64,000 nt of DNA from Bryoerythrophyllum caledonicum (lineage: Eukaryota > Streptophyta > Bryopsida > Pottiales > Pottiaceae). The stretch spans positions 44,607,527-44,671,526 of the forward strand of contig OZ020514.1 in the NCBI GenBank assembly GCA_963971425.1. Direction: 5' to 3'. Below are positions 46,902 through 58,022 of the stretch, piece by piece. The notes under the pieces were generated by a model that worked only from the letters and a program-made list of their open reading frames with translations, made no database searches and had not been told where the DNA came from. How positions within the stretch are numbered: position 1 is the first letter of the stretch; each line of letters opens with the position of its first letter. The translations under genes were made by a program, and so were the position numbers.

Positions 46902-47500
46902 GAGGGCGAGGACTCAGCCCTTTGAAGGTTGTAGAGGAACAAAGTTGGGCAAACTCCATTCTCGCCTTGGCAAAGGCCTTCCTCATTCCCATGCGTTAGA
47001 GAAACGATATTTTTAATGTAAATTTAGTTTTCCTTCCAACTTCTAGGGAATGACATGATTGCCGTGATGATTGAGGAATACAAAGATCTTGTCGGAACCA
47101 AATATAGCGGCTTTTTGCTCTAAATGATTCTATTGGACTTGAATTAGGAGAAGAAGAAGAACTACGGTCTTCCAATGGGACCGGCGTGAATGTAGTGTTC
47201 GTTCATTCTCTTCACTAAGCATATGGCCATGGAACATAGGCTAGTGTGTATAGAACTACTTCCTCCTCTCGAGGGTAAACACTTTTCCACACTAAGTGCT
47301 TCCCTACACTAATTGCATTAAAGATAACCGACATGTCATCTCCCCCAAGGGCTTTGTGGGTTCCCATACAACGGAGCCGTGGGACCCTCTATCATAATTG
47401 GGTGGACTATGGTGGTACTTGAATTAGAATGTTGTATTACTCTATAAACAACAAATTCTTTTTGACATTTTCAAAGAAGGTAATATTCTTTGCACAAGTG
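46902..47500 (+). other. Sequence following the duplication break, with one exon-like stretch
   Basis: After an acceptor-like TTCTAG near 47042 the text reads NDMIAVMIEEYKDLVGTKYS then a stop. The upstream text (FEGCRGTKLGKLHSRLGK) may be an earlier exon. The product is unknown; it may be host sequence or part of an inserted element. Confidence 0.3.
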
Positions 47501-47628
47501 AAACCTCCTTTATTATCGACGGACAAATACCATTGAGCAATGTGGTTTTAATGTAAAGATGTGTTCTTAAATGACTCATCTTGAGGTCATATTCAAAATT
47601 TTGAAGCATAATGTCGAATCATCCAATG
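47499..47628. repeat. Left arm of a long inverted repeat
   Basis: About 128 bases are the reverse complement of 48945-49072 with few mismatches. The right arm runs straight into the 200-N gap, so the palindrome may be longer. Confidence 0.8.
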
Positions 47629-48929
47629 TGTAACAACCCCTTTGGAACAATCCACGAATAACTCTTCATAACCGTAGGGTCGATGAAATATCTATCTTTA
47701 AATTGTTGAGGTTATGATTATTTATCGCTTTATTCAGTCATAAAGAAAGATGATGCAAATAAAAGCATTCTCTAAAGGCCACAATGTTCCAAAGTCGAAG
47801 TGGTTCTCTCACAGCACTTCTTACTAAATGATGTCAATTTAACTTTAAATTGATTAAACCTTGCAAAGGTTAGATGAAACTCCAAAAGGCTTTGCAACTA
47901 AGGGTGACACCTTCAAAAGGTCACATTAAACATGTCTATTGTAAAAGCTATGGATGTAGGGGAGAGACACACGACCAAATGTTTTTTAGTATACATATAG
48001 ATGTACAAAAAATATAAATGTCAATAGAAGCTCGAGTAAAATTTCTAGCAATATAGGACATAACTATTAACTTCTTTCTTGAACTCATGTCTATATACAA
48101 TAACGATAGAACTTTGTATGGTTTGCATGAAATTCTTTTCCTAAATAAATATAATTTTGACATTGTGATGTACTATACATATGCCGTATTTATAGATTGG
48201 GAATGTCAATTTCTTTATGTTCAAATGGAAACTATTACATTTCCTCTAATACGTGCAAACTATTTATATGTTCCTTAACTTTTTTGTTTATCTTTCCATG
48301 CCCCTTCTTAACATTGGATTCAATTGTAGAATACTTATATATAAAGTGTATTACCTTCTTCTAAGATTCCAAAAACAAAGTATTTTCTTTATTGTTAAAA
48401 TACATTTTAACCCAAGTAGAGCACGTTTACACTTTTTGGGGAAGTTGGGAAAAAAAGTAATCTTGAAGGGGCCACTGGCATAAATTGTAGAAACGACGTA
48501 CGATAAAGAAATAGGGGCAAATATATTCACTTTGGATAAATTTTATAAAGAAAGTACATGAAACATACATTGCTTTAAAAGTGTGAAATATGGTTATAAG
48601 TAATTTATAAATAGATATAATGTCAAAGAACTATAAAATTGATACATAAAAAATATCATGGAAAAAATAGGTACAAAATTTGAATGGTAGATTATACTGA
48701 TTTAGGTTCTCACTATTTCTCAATGGATGAAAAGGGGGTATTTATTGTGGGGCACTCATGCAACGTTTTATTGTTGGGTAACTTGTACATTTCCTCCGTG
48801 GTTAGAAGTTTACACGAGCCCTTATGTTTGGGGATATATATATTTCTCTCTCATTGCATGTTTAAATAATTTGTTTGTAAAGTTAAGTTGCATAATTCCT
48901 TTGTAAAGTAAAGTTTAAGGGTTGTTACA
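47629..48929. mobile_element. 1.3-kb insertion with TGTAACAACCC inverted ends
   Basis: The segment starts TGTAACAACCCC and ends GGGTTGTTACA, perfect 11-base inverted ends, and lies between the two inverted arms. It is AT-rich with no good ORF. The flanks are inverted rather than duplicated, so a normal target duplication cannot be shown. Confidence 0.45.
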
Positions 48930-49072
48930 CAAGGGATATATGGACATTGGATGATTCGACATTATGCTTCATAAATTTGAATATGACCTCAAGATGAGTC
49001 ATTTAAGAACACATCTTTACATTAAAACCACATTGCTCAATGGTATTTGTCCGTCGATAATAAAGGAGGTTT

Positions 49073-49272
49073 NNNNNNNNNNNNNNNNNNNNNNNNNNNN
49101 NNNNNNNNNNNNNNNNNNNNNNNNNNNNNNNNNNNNNNNNNNNNNNNNNNNNNNNNNNNNNNNNNNNNNNNNNNNNNNNNNNNNNNNNNNNNNNNNNNNN
49201 NNNNNNNNNNNNNNNNNNNNNNNNNNNNNNNNNNNNNNNNNNNNNNNNNNNNNNNNNNNNNNNNNNNNNNNN
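49073..49272. other. Assembly gap of exactly 200 N
   Basis: The round length suggests a placeholder of unknown true size. It lies between an inverted-repeat arm and the start of a duplicated segment. Confidence 0.98.
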
Positions 49273-49348
49273 TCAATTGCCAAAGACAATCCACATCGAA
49301 TCATTTATTTTCTAGCATAAGAAATATTATTACAATCTATCTCTTTAT

Positions 49349-49661
49349 TTACATCCTCGACGCTATCAGCAGCCAATTGTAGGAAGTATAGTTACCAGGA
49401 TTTGTCAACTTTCCTGACCATTGTCCATCGGCTCGGGTTGAATTTTGCCATGATTCTGTTTGAGTCAATTCGATATTTTTAGCCTCCCATCGCCTTGTCC
49501 ACGCGTCCTTTATTTTCGAGATGATGAAAGTGTCCGCAAGTTGACACAAATGCCTCGAACATGGCGGCAGATACTTGAGTGTTGTTTGTTTCGCTGCCAA
49601 TACAAATGACAATCTAGGTGTCATGTTTTGGCTGCTGCAGTTGTCCACCCACACAAACTTA
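49349..49661 (-). pseudogene. DDE transposase segment (second and third catalytic Asp), second copy
   Basis: Same sequence as 45548-45860. In this copy the upstream half of the gene follows on the far side of the hAT element at 51025, so this is the version in proper context. Confidence 0.7.
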
Positions 49662-49669
49662 GTACGACC

Positions 49670-51016
49670 GAGGGTTGTCATAACGGATGGGTTGAGGTGA
49701 TCAGACGAGACAACCGGACGGGCGGTCCAGACGACACGGACGGACGGTTTGGACGGATTGCCTGAAATGCGTCCAGTAATTATTTGCAAGTAAGAAGTTT
49801 TTACTATGATCGCCACGTCACATACAAACGTGTCACGCCATCGTGGCACTAGGGAGGGGACGTCACCTCCCCTAAATGGTAGGGGCGGAGACGTCACCGC
49901 CCCTCCCCGCCCAATTTTGGAATCAGGATCTTTGAACGGCAATATCTCAATCAAAAATAGTCCAAGTTAAGCATGTGATATGTTTTTTGGCATCTAAGCA
50001 AAATTCGGATGTCAAATCTCACCTCAAACGCTTGATTTGGGCTATTTTTGAGTAAATTATGCCCATCCAAACATTCTGACTCCTAATTTACGCGGGGAAG
50101 GGGCGGGGACGTTAGGGGCGGGGACGTCTCCACCCCAAAATGGTAGGGGAGGAGACGTCACCGCCCCTTCCCGCCCAATTTTGGAATCAGATTCTTTGAA
50201 CGGCCATATCTCAGTCAAAAATAGTCCAAATTAAGCGTGTGATATGTTTTTTGGCATCTACAAAAAATTTAAACGTCAAATCATACCTCAAATGCTTAAT
50301 TTGAGCTATTTTGGAGTGAGTTATGCCCATTCAAACATTCTAACTCCAAAATTAGGCGGGGAAGGGGCGGGGACGTTAAAGGCCGGGACGTCTCCGCCCC
50401 AAAATGGTAGGAGCGGAGACATCTCCGCCCCTAAATGGCACGGGCAGAGACGTCCCCGCCCCTAAATGGCAGGGGCGGAGACGTCACCGCCCCTCCCCGC
50501 CCAATTTTGGAATCATGATCTTTGAGAGGCCATATCTCACTCAAAAATAGTCCAAATTAAGCGTGTGATATGTTTTTTGGCATCTACAAAACATTTAGAT
50601 GTCAAATCACACCTCAAACGCTTGATTTGGGCTATTTTTGAGTCAGTTATGCCCATTCAAACATTCTAACTCCAAATTTAGGCGGGGAAGGGGCGGGGAC
50701 GTCTCCGCCCCTGCCATTTAGGGGCGGGGACATCTCCGCCCCTACCATTTAGGGGCGGTGATGTCTTTGCGCCTACCATTTAGGGGCGGACACGTCCTTG
50801 CGGCCAATATATTATTTTATGTAGTCAACTATTCATTTTTTTAGTTTTAATCATGCGTGGCAGCACTTTAGTTCATACGTGGCTGCCACGTCGCATGTTT
50901 TTTACCTTGCAGGTAAGTCAACCCTATGTTGACTGTATCGGATGGGCGAGAGCTTTATCGGACGGGCGAATCGGACGGACGGGCGAATTGGACATCCGTC
51001 CAGTATGACAACCTTG
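49670..51016. mobile_element. Complete non-autonomous hAT element, 1,347 bp
   Basis: The ends GAGGGTTGTCATA and CAAGGTTGTCATA (reverse complement of the right end) are near-perfect inverted repeats of the CARGGTTGTCA type. They are flanked by 8-bp duplicates GTACGACC (49662-49669) and GTACAACC (51017-51024). The interior is three roughly 230-300-bp tandem units, each with GC-rich palindromes centred on GACGTC. No transposase. It interrupts the P1 transposase gene just before its second catalytic Asp. Confidence 0.85.
49858..50800. repeat. Internal tandem units with GGGGCGGRGACGTC palindromes
   Basis: Three units share GCCCAATTTTGGAATCA, CTCAAAAATAGTCCAA and CATTCAAACATTCTAACTCC. Between them GGGGCGGAGACGTCACCGCC-type palindromes are repeated. 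At least six contain exact GACGTC. Confidence 0.8.
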
Positions 51017-51024
51017 GTACAACC

Positions 51025-52250
51025 ATGAATATCCGCTTGAAATAAGAGAGGTTCTTAAAAAATACTCAAGGATCAAATTTTGATCCATCCACCCCTTCGA
51101 TCCCGTCTTATACGATACATCTGGGATGTTATGAAGAAGAGCTCGCATTAGATAACTGCGGTTGGCGTTTGTGAATATCAACATTGGAGCCTCAATCATT
51201 GCTTGACGGCCTCCAGAACTACGGACCACCATCGTCATTGATTCTCCACCAGAAACCATGTCCGCTTACTTCACCGTATCATCCCCCCGAAAGCCCAATG
51301 TACGGCCATTGTCCATATTCACCACAAAGTGAGTTTCGTTGAGGTTCTCCATGAGATTCTCATCAAAAATCCCACTTTGAAAACCTCTTTGCAACACTTC
51401 CAAGTGAAATGTTGTATGCATTTCGATCTGCACTTCTTTGTCTGGACTACATGATAGCCTCCCACGTTGCATCAACAATACAATGTTATGGACGTTCATA
51501 AATTGTTGTATCCAACAATGTGTTAGTTTGTCAACGATCAGCCTATTGTCTTTAGGATCTCTTGACTCTACCGTATAAAGAGATGTCTGATAAAAAAATA
51601 TTGAAAGTGCTAACTCAATGAGTAGTTTTGATGAAAATTTAACACCTATTTTTTTGTATTGTTTCAAATGCAGTTAGAAGTCTGGGATAAATCCATAATA
51701 CCCAGTCCAACCATTTGTTGCCACGTCCGGGCGCTGCCTTGCTACGTAGCCGCTTCCGGCTTCCACAGCGACTCCTCGTGGTTGTCACAATCATAGGTGT
51801 CTCCCCCTCCCCTCCTTCGTTACAAAATTCACCTCGCATCTCCCACCAACGAGAAGCTCGTACAACATTTGCTGATGTGAGACCTAGAAAAATGCTCTGG
51901 AAATGCATGAATTGTGCGTTGATAAAGGCCTGAAAGGCCATGCACCGATTCATCTTGAACCATCCAAGTTATGACAGTCTTTTGAGTTGCAAGAGTAGAA
52001 ACCTGTTGGAGACGACGAGGAGTTTGGGACTCGAAATTGTCCATGATAGGCTTGTATGAAACAACAAGTATAATTTTTATTCTTTATATAAACCAACTTG
52101 GATTCTCTCAAAGCACCACAGAAACACATGACTTCTTCGTTGAATGTGTAACCTACAACCGTAACCGCGCACAACTTTGGAAGGACCGACTGAAAGGCAA
52201 CATCGATGGTAGAAATAGTAACCACAAGAAATAATGACGACCGCACTCAT
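51025..52250 (-). pseudogene. DDE transposase gene of P1, N-terminal half
   Basis: From high to low coordinates: a helical N-terminus (ANVVRASRWWEMRGEFCNEG), then QGRLSCSPDKEVQIEM-type text, NETHFVVNMDNGRTLGF with the first catalytic Asp (about 51.3 kb), AMIEAPMLIFTNANRSY, and GSKGWMDQNLILEYF up to the hAT insertion. The same order is seen in P2 at 62.0-62.7 kb. The frame changes near 51640 and 51260, and splicing may explain some of these. The residue order D, D, D is intact in this copy. Confidence 0.6.
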
Positions 52251-52651
52251 CTTCAGAAAGAAATCGCAAAGGGTCAGACAACGCACCTAATGCGGACAAC
52301 TATGGCATGGAGTTCCTTGAGAAAGGAGCTCGTTCCCGATGCACGTACTCTATCTTGGAGGGTAACACACCAAAAGAATCAGGAGAAAGAACCTGAGCAA
52401 CTACACGGTTAAAGCACTTGCGCTTAGCGAAACAGAGGACACGCAATAGGAGCGAGATGGCGAAGGAAAGAAGCCTCCATCCTCAACCTCCATTCTATTG
52501 ATCTTTGGTTTTTCTCCTCCGTGTGTTGTGGTTCTGTAAAGCGCAGTAGAGCAAGATTTTTAAATTAGAGAAGTCATCTGTAGCGTTCCATCTCACCACT
52601 ACTACGCCGCTTACTAAGACACCAAAAGAAGCAAGATCCGGAACCAATCCC

Positions 52652-52830
52652 CTAGAACTCCAAAAATAGAGCTCCAAAATCAAGAATCCACACCTTCATT
52701 GCATACTTTGAATCGGTGAAGTGTTGGCCTTTGCAGATGCAAATGGACGCATTCACTCCATCTTCTTGACAATTAGTAGAACACGAGCATTGAGTACCGT
52801 AAGTGTTGTCGATGGAATGGCTAAAGAGTG
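52652..52830 (-). pseudogene. Cys-rich exon-like stretch in P1
   Basis: NTYGTQCSCSTNCQEDGVNA followed by CICKGQHF and a donor GTGTGG near 52700. Possibly a 5' exon of the transposase gene; not recognised. Confidence 0.3.
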
Positions 52831-53079
52831 AGTTTGCGATGTGTTTTCTAGTTACCAACAATGGGGTAACATAGAGATTCTTAACTTACAGTGGTGTAAA
52901 AGTTATAGACCGAAGGTAATGAACGAAGCCAAGCGCCTCCTGTCGTGCGCCACAAGCTTTCAAAAGTACTCCTCCGACACCGTTAAATTGCTCCCGCTCC
53001 CACCTCGCCACCAAGTAGCCGATTCACCAAGCTCGCTCTTTCGATAGCAACCTGCAGGTACCGGAAGCGGAGAATGGTG

Positions 53080-54180
53080 AGATCCAACATGCAAACGTAG
53101 TAAGATCCACTGCATTGCTGCAGCTGCATGCGACGAAGCAAGATCCACTGCACTGCTGCTGCACCATATTTACTATGGTAGACGGTTGTGTCAACATGCA
53201 ATTAAAGTAAGATCCACTGCATGATAACTCTCTGGATTCCTTCAACAAAACCGCACTAATCTCCAAACTTGCTTCAAAGAACGCGCTTAATTCCTACTTA
53301 CGAATTTTCTCGGCAAACAAACTAAAGCTGTCCTTGCATGAAGCAAGATCCACTGCACTCCTGCTGCTCCACCATATTCATTATGGTAGGCTTCTGTGTC
53401 AACATGCAAATGACGTAAGACCCACTGCATGCAACGAAGCAAGATCCAGTGCACTGCTTCAATGCCGCAAAGAAAACTTCGATCAAAAAGCACAAACCAA
53501 GAGAATACTCTCACAAAACTTAAACAAAACGAGTCTCTAAAAACAAAGTCTTACACGAACACCTTGTCAACCAAATAGAAAAACCACGCACACGGGTGTC
53601 GGAGCTCCGTCGCCCGCACCAAATAGAAAAACCAAGCATCCTACGAAGGCCTACCTTGTTAAACATCTCAACAAAGTGCCTGATGAAATTTCTCATTCCA
53701 CCTAAATGGTAACTTCAACTCCGGAGAGTTCAAACAGAAAAATATAATCGAAATGTACATATCACCGTCTCAGGGCACAATATGAGAAAATGGTGCAATC
53801 AAACTAAAGGCACAACAGGCGTGAATAGCAGAATATAACCAAAAGCAAACTGTAGTCCAGTGCCATTCTCACGGCTCTTGTAACCAAAAGCTAACTTTGT
53901 CTTACGTGCTAAATGGCAACATTCACAGCTCAGAGTTAACAAGAAGTAATGACAACCTGGAAAGAGTGCCCAAGTGGCACCAGCAGCGATGAAATTGACA
54001 ATCTCGTAGTGTATAAAATCACTCTCTATATGCCAAACAAGCTGCACCATATTCATTATGGTAGGCGGCTGTGTCAATATGCAATCAAAGTAAGACCCAC
54101 TGCATGCGACGAAGCAAGATCCACTAGACTGTTGCTGCTACATCATATTCATTATGGTAGGCGGATGTGTCAGTGAGATG
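53080..54180. repeat. Subterminal repeat modules of P1
   Basis: Blocks AAGCAAGATCCACTGCACTG, CACCATATTCATTATGGTAG and GTGTCAACATGCAA recur in the same order at 53.10-53.22, 53.33-53.46 and 54.04-54.18 kb. CCATATTCATTATGG is a small palindrome. Confidence 0.75.
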
Positions 54181-54303
54181 AGCGTGACATCGTGACACTT
54201 GGCACTAAACACCAAATGTAAACAAATTGACATTTAGCGAAAGTCGGGTCATAGGGGTCGTTACACTATTGGTGCCATAACAATAATGAACATCATTAGT
54301 GTA

Positions 54304-55703
54304 GCAGAGTTCCTGAGGAAGTAATAGTTACTGTAACCGGCCACAAAAATCCAAAGAGCCTGAAGCGTTGCGACCGTGTAGCGATTGTGAGGCACATTTC
54401 GGCGCAACAAGCTTCTCATCAGCATGTAGGTGTACCCTATCAAGATATTCTTGCTGAGAATATGGATTTTTGGAGAAGGAAAAATGGATTTCGGCAAGGT
54501 GGTAGTATCATTCTAAACCTATCTTAGTTGTTTAATAATTGCTTAAGTCAGAGTCAAAGTACTTCCCTTTGAGAAGAAAGTTGTGGCAGAGATTTTTCTA
54601 ATTCTGTTGCTGCCTCGTTGTTCAAATCCAATCTTGCTCGGCAATTAGATAAATGTCCGTTTGATAGTGGTGATCATCTTGTCATATGTCCTGGAGATCC
54701 AGTTAATGAGCAGTGGGATCAATTAGATTCCCATTTTCCTTTGAGGTCACGCTTGTCTTCCAAGAATCCTCTGAATTCTCCTAATAGGTCTCCTATCCAA
54801 TGCTCTGACCTTGTTGCTTCTACTAGTAAGAATCGTCTTTCTAGATCTGAGAGAAACCTCATTATAGCACAGAAGAAACGAGTTGTGAGTTCTCATTCTT
54901 TTGAGAATACAACTATTCTTCACGGTATGCAAAAAAATTATAAAGATTTTGCTTGTGTTCAACCTTTAAAGTCTAGTCGTTCTTTTTCTGTATCTAGTGG
55001 AGATTATAGAAAGAGAAAAGAGAGTGAAACTGCTTTGATGTATGAGCAGATAAAAAAAGAGTCAGCTTGTGTGAAGGCTGGTTGGGATTGTGAGAGTATT
55101 TTGGCTTGTTTTTCTGACGATTTAAATGGTGTGGACAACGTTGCAGCTACTTTTACATATATCATGATTGCTCAACCGAATGCGCCTTGGATACCTCAAC
55201 TGAACGCTCCTCGGATTCCGGAGCTAAATGCTCCTTAGATTCCTCAGCTGAATGCTCCTCGAATTCCTTACCTGAATGCTTTTCAAAATCCTCAGCCTTT
55301 TGTGTCTCATACTGCATCAAATGTTCAATCACGTCCTCTTCTGTCATCATGTGTTTCTCCTAGTGTTACTGCGGTCTTAAGTGCACCTGTACTCAGTGAT
55401 AATATGCTTCCGCAGAAGTGTGTTCCTGCCATTGGCAGTGAAGGTTTGTTGCGTAGTAGCAGTGTTCGTGCTCTGAATGAACAACCTCAAGCTAGTCATT
55501 TAGATCAAAACTATCATTTCTCTGGTCCAATCCAGTACTTTTTCAACATTGGAAGGATCAACTGTGATCCAACTGTTTCTATTGGTGACTTTCTTACAAG
55601 TCTTTCACGTGTAGCATCTTCGCAAGGAGCGACAAGTATTGCTGAACCTGTTTTGCAAGGCGGGATTGGAGGATCTGGCAATATCCATAGAGGACAAGGT
55701 TGA
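54304..55703 (+). pseudogene. Crypton-like tyrosine recombinase gene, 3' part
   Basis: Directly after the TA target site the frame resumes as SRVPEEVIVTVTGHKNPKSL, the GH box of tyrosine recombinases, then KRCDR where Cryptons have the catalytic Tyr (YxR). That Tyr is Cys here. A second exon from about 54590 (acceptor GTGGCAG) reads NSVAASLFKSNLARQLDKCP and continues through a basic region and a PQLNAPRIPELNAP repeat, with one TAG at about 55216, to a stop near 55703. The disordered C-terminus is unlike short fungal Cryptons. Confidence 0.6.
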
Positions 55704-57326
55704 GCAATTTGGTATATGATGGGTGCAGTTACTTGTTCATATTTTTTGAATCAGTTTACATATTTTTTGGAGCGGTGTATTGATAATAGAGTTGAAAAAT
55801 GATTAGAGTAGTGACAAAGTGTAGGTTGCAGCAAGCTTTCCTGGATTGAGTCAACCGGGTTTTAAGGCGTTGAGCCTCACTTCTGTACAAAACTTCAATT
55901 TTGAATTCAAAGTTTGCATTCAATATATAAATCCAATTGTGTTCTGTAATAATTTGAATTGAAAATTTACAGAACTTAGTTTTGTCTTATGTGGTAAAAT
56001 TCAGCAAAGTGAAAAATTGGAGGAGAGCCCTCTATCATGCCATAATGTCATCTCTCTCATCCAATGGTTCGATGACACGTCAATTAATCTGGTCTTGGCC
56101 AGCACTACGAATCTGTAATCGAGAGTCAAATTCGTGAGATGGCACTTCTCAGAGCGCAGACAATGCGGTTCTCTTCACCTCCGTTGTTATATGTGCTTCT
56201 TTCTTCAACTCCGTTGCTCTCCGTGAGACCGGTGCAGAAAATTTTTTTTCTAGGAGAAAAAAAATCCCCCGTAGCCATTCCAATTGAGAATGGAAAAGAG
56301 TGGCCAAAAGCAAGTTTTAGCGCAAGTGCAATAGCCTGCAAAACGCCTGCGATGGGAAATTACAGTCCTATCGCTAAAGGCATTGACAATTTAGTTGTTT
56401 CATCCTCTGTAATATCATCCAAAACAACAGTATTGGATGAAATCTGTCCGTTTTGAAACTAGTGGATGTACTGGACAAACACATGACAAATTGTTCTGTT
56501 TTATACATTGAGACAAGTGGAACCCTGTTGTAACCGACGATTCAAAGGAGAATTGAAGAATTGGAGATTTGTTGGAGAATTAATTTATTTTTTGAAAAGC
56601 CTGTCACTTACTTTTTGCCTCATTTTTCTCAGACTCATTCTTCTTCAGCAAATCATTCGAAGCAATAATATTTCACCAGAAACATCATCTTTGTAGGATG
56701 TAAATTTCCTTTTGAATAAAAAACTTTGTTGCATATTTAGGAAATTATTATAAATTTCTTCAAGAACAACTAAGAACAAAATGTTGACATGGACGGGAAT
56801 GCCTGAATTAACATATGGAGGGGCACATCACACAACAAAGTAGTGGCAATGAAGCTACTACTCTTTCCCTTTGAGCACCTTCTTTCCTTCTTCTAATAAA
56901 ATCTTGGTGTATAATCATAATACCAATTTTTGAAATAGCAAGAATGAGATTGTATACCCGCCATTTACTACAAATATCCATCAATTACTTTAAATACCCA
57001 TTATTTACTCTATATTTGGGGTAGTACACCCCATAGTATCATCAAAGTAATTAAATTTTTTTGTCCAAAAATGTTCATCTGGGTGTCACCTAATTTCATT
57101 TAAATAAAATGGCTATCCAAATTCAAATGAAAGGGTAAAATTTAAAGACTCTTCTACAGGGCACATGTAGTTTATAAGGCACAATGTTCAAAAGACAAAG
57201 TGATTCCTCCAAAAGGGTTTGTTCTAAAGAATGTCACTTTGGAACAATGAGATGAAAACTCTCCAACACAAAACCGGTGGATGTTCCGGATAGACACATG
57301 ACAAATTGTTTTCTTTTATATATATA
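55704..57326. other. Downstream region without a supported gene
   Basis: AT-rich. A 105-codon frame at 56139-56456 lacks support. A block GACACATGACAAATTGTT occurs at about 56484 and 57293 as a direct repeat. Confidence 0.4.
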
Positions 57327-57737
57327 CTAGAGTGTTACCCGTGTCCTCCGAACACAACATTTTTTTGTGTTGGGTCCCCACCTCCCCGTCCCCTAGCCCT
57401 TTCCCTCCAATCCATCGTCCCCCCATCCTTGTCTCCTTGTCCCCCGCCCCCCGTCCCCCGTCCCCCGTCCCCTGTCCCCCGTCTCTCGTCCCCCGCCCCC
57501 CGTCCCCCGTCCCCTGTCCCCCGTCTCTCGTCCCCCGTCCCCCATCCCCCGTCCCCGTCCCCTCTTTTTATCCAAAACCCTAACTTTTAGCTTTTCATTT
57601 TATCCAAAACCCTAACTTTTAGCTTTTCATCCAAATGTATTTTTCATCTACACGTTCATCCATTTGATGCTCCTTTTTCATCTACGTGTTCATCCATTTG
57701 ACAGATTTCTCATCCTGTATTCTTTTATAGATATAGA
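57327..57737 (-). mobile_element. Complete non-autonomous Helitron, family H1 (copy e)
   Basis: Minus strand: 5' TCTATATCTATAAAAG at 57737; 3' hairpin and GGGTAACACTCTAG at 57327, followed by T. It is 411 bp, expanded by a CCCCGTCCCCCGTC tract. It abuts H2 copy b. Confidence 0.75.
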
Positions 57738-57890
57738 CTAGGGTTGGTACTCGTCATCTCGACGGGGAGAGCGGAGGGTGGTGTGTTAAATTATATGTTT
57801 GTATGTTTTGTATTTTAAAACCTATAAGCGCAAATCGAATCTAAATGGAAAGTACTTATATTTTGGAGTGCATGTAAATGTTATTTTTAA
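57738..57890 (-). mobile_element. Helitron family H2, truncated (copy b)
   Basis: CTAG at 57738-57741 and the next 150 bases match 42473-42620 at about 90%. Homology ends near 57890. Confidence 0.6.
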
Positions 57891-58022
57891 TTTAAATTTT
57901 AAATCATGTTTGTTAGTTAGTTACTATAGTCTTAATTTTTATTGAATTAATATATATGTACTTAGTAAAATACTAAAACCATTACAACCAAATTTTGTCA
58001 ATCACACAAGGATATATTACTT

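Larger units (their letters stand above)
44791..54301. mobile_element. TA-target DD36D DNA transposon (P1), nested in the Crypton-like gene
   Basis: The ends are inverted: CACAAATAATGTTCATTAGT at 44791 against CACTAATGATGTTCATTATT at 54301, with a second shared block GCTAAATGTCAATT about 50-95 bases in. TA lies on both sides (44789-44790, 54302-54303). Removing the element and one TA restores a continuous reading frame in the host gene. It carries a pogo/Tc1-like transposase gene on the minus strand and is itself hit by a hAT element. The true length is uncertain because of a 200-N gap and an exact internal duplication. Confidence 0.8.

Noticed and set aside
47505-47625. IKTTLLNG text resembling a Copia reverse transcriptase box
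   Set aside because: Too short, no second motif, and the stretch is an inverted-repeat arm.
49037-49294. Open frames spanning the N gap
   Set aside because: They are made of unknown bases and have no evidential value.
56139-56456. 105-codon ORF downstream of the Crypton-like gene
   Set aside because: No motif, no promoter or splice context; could be chance.
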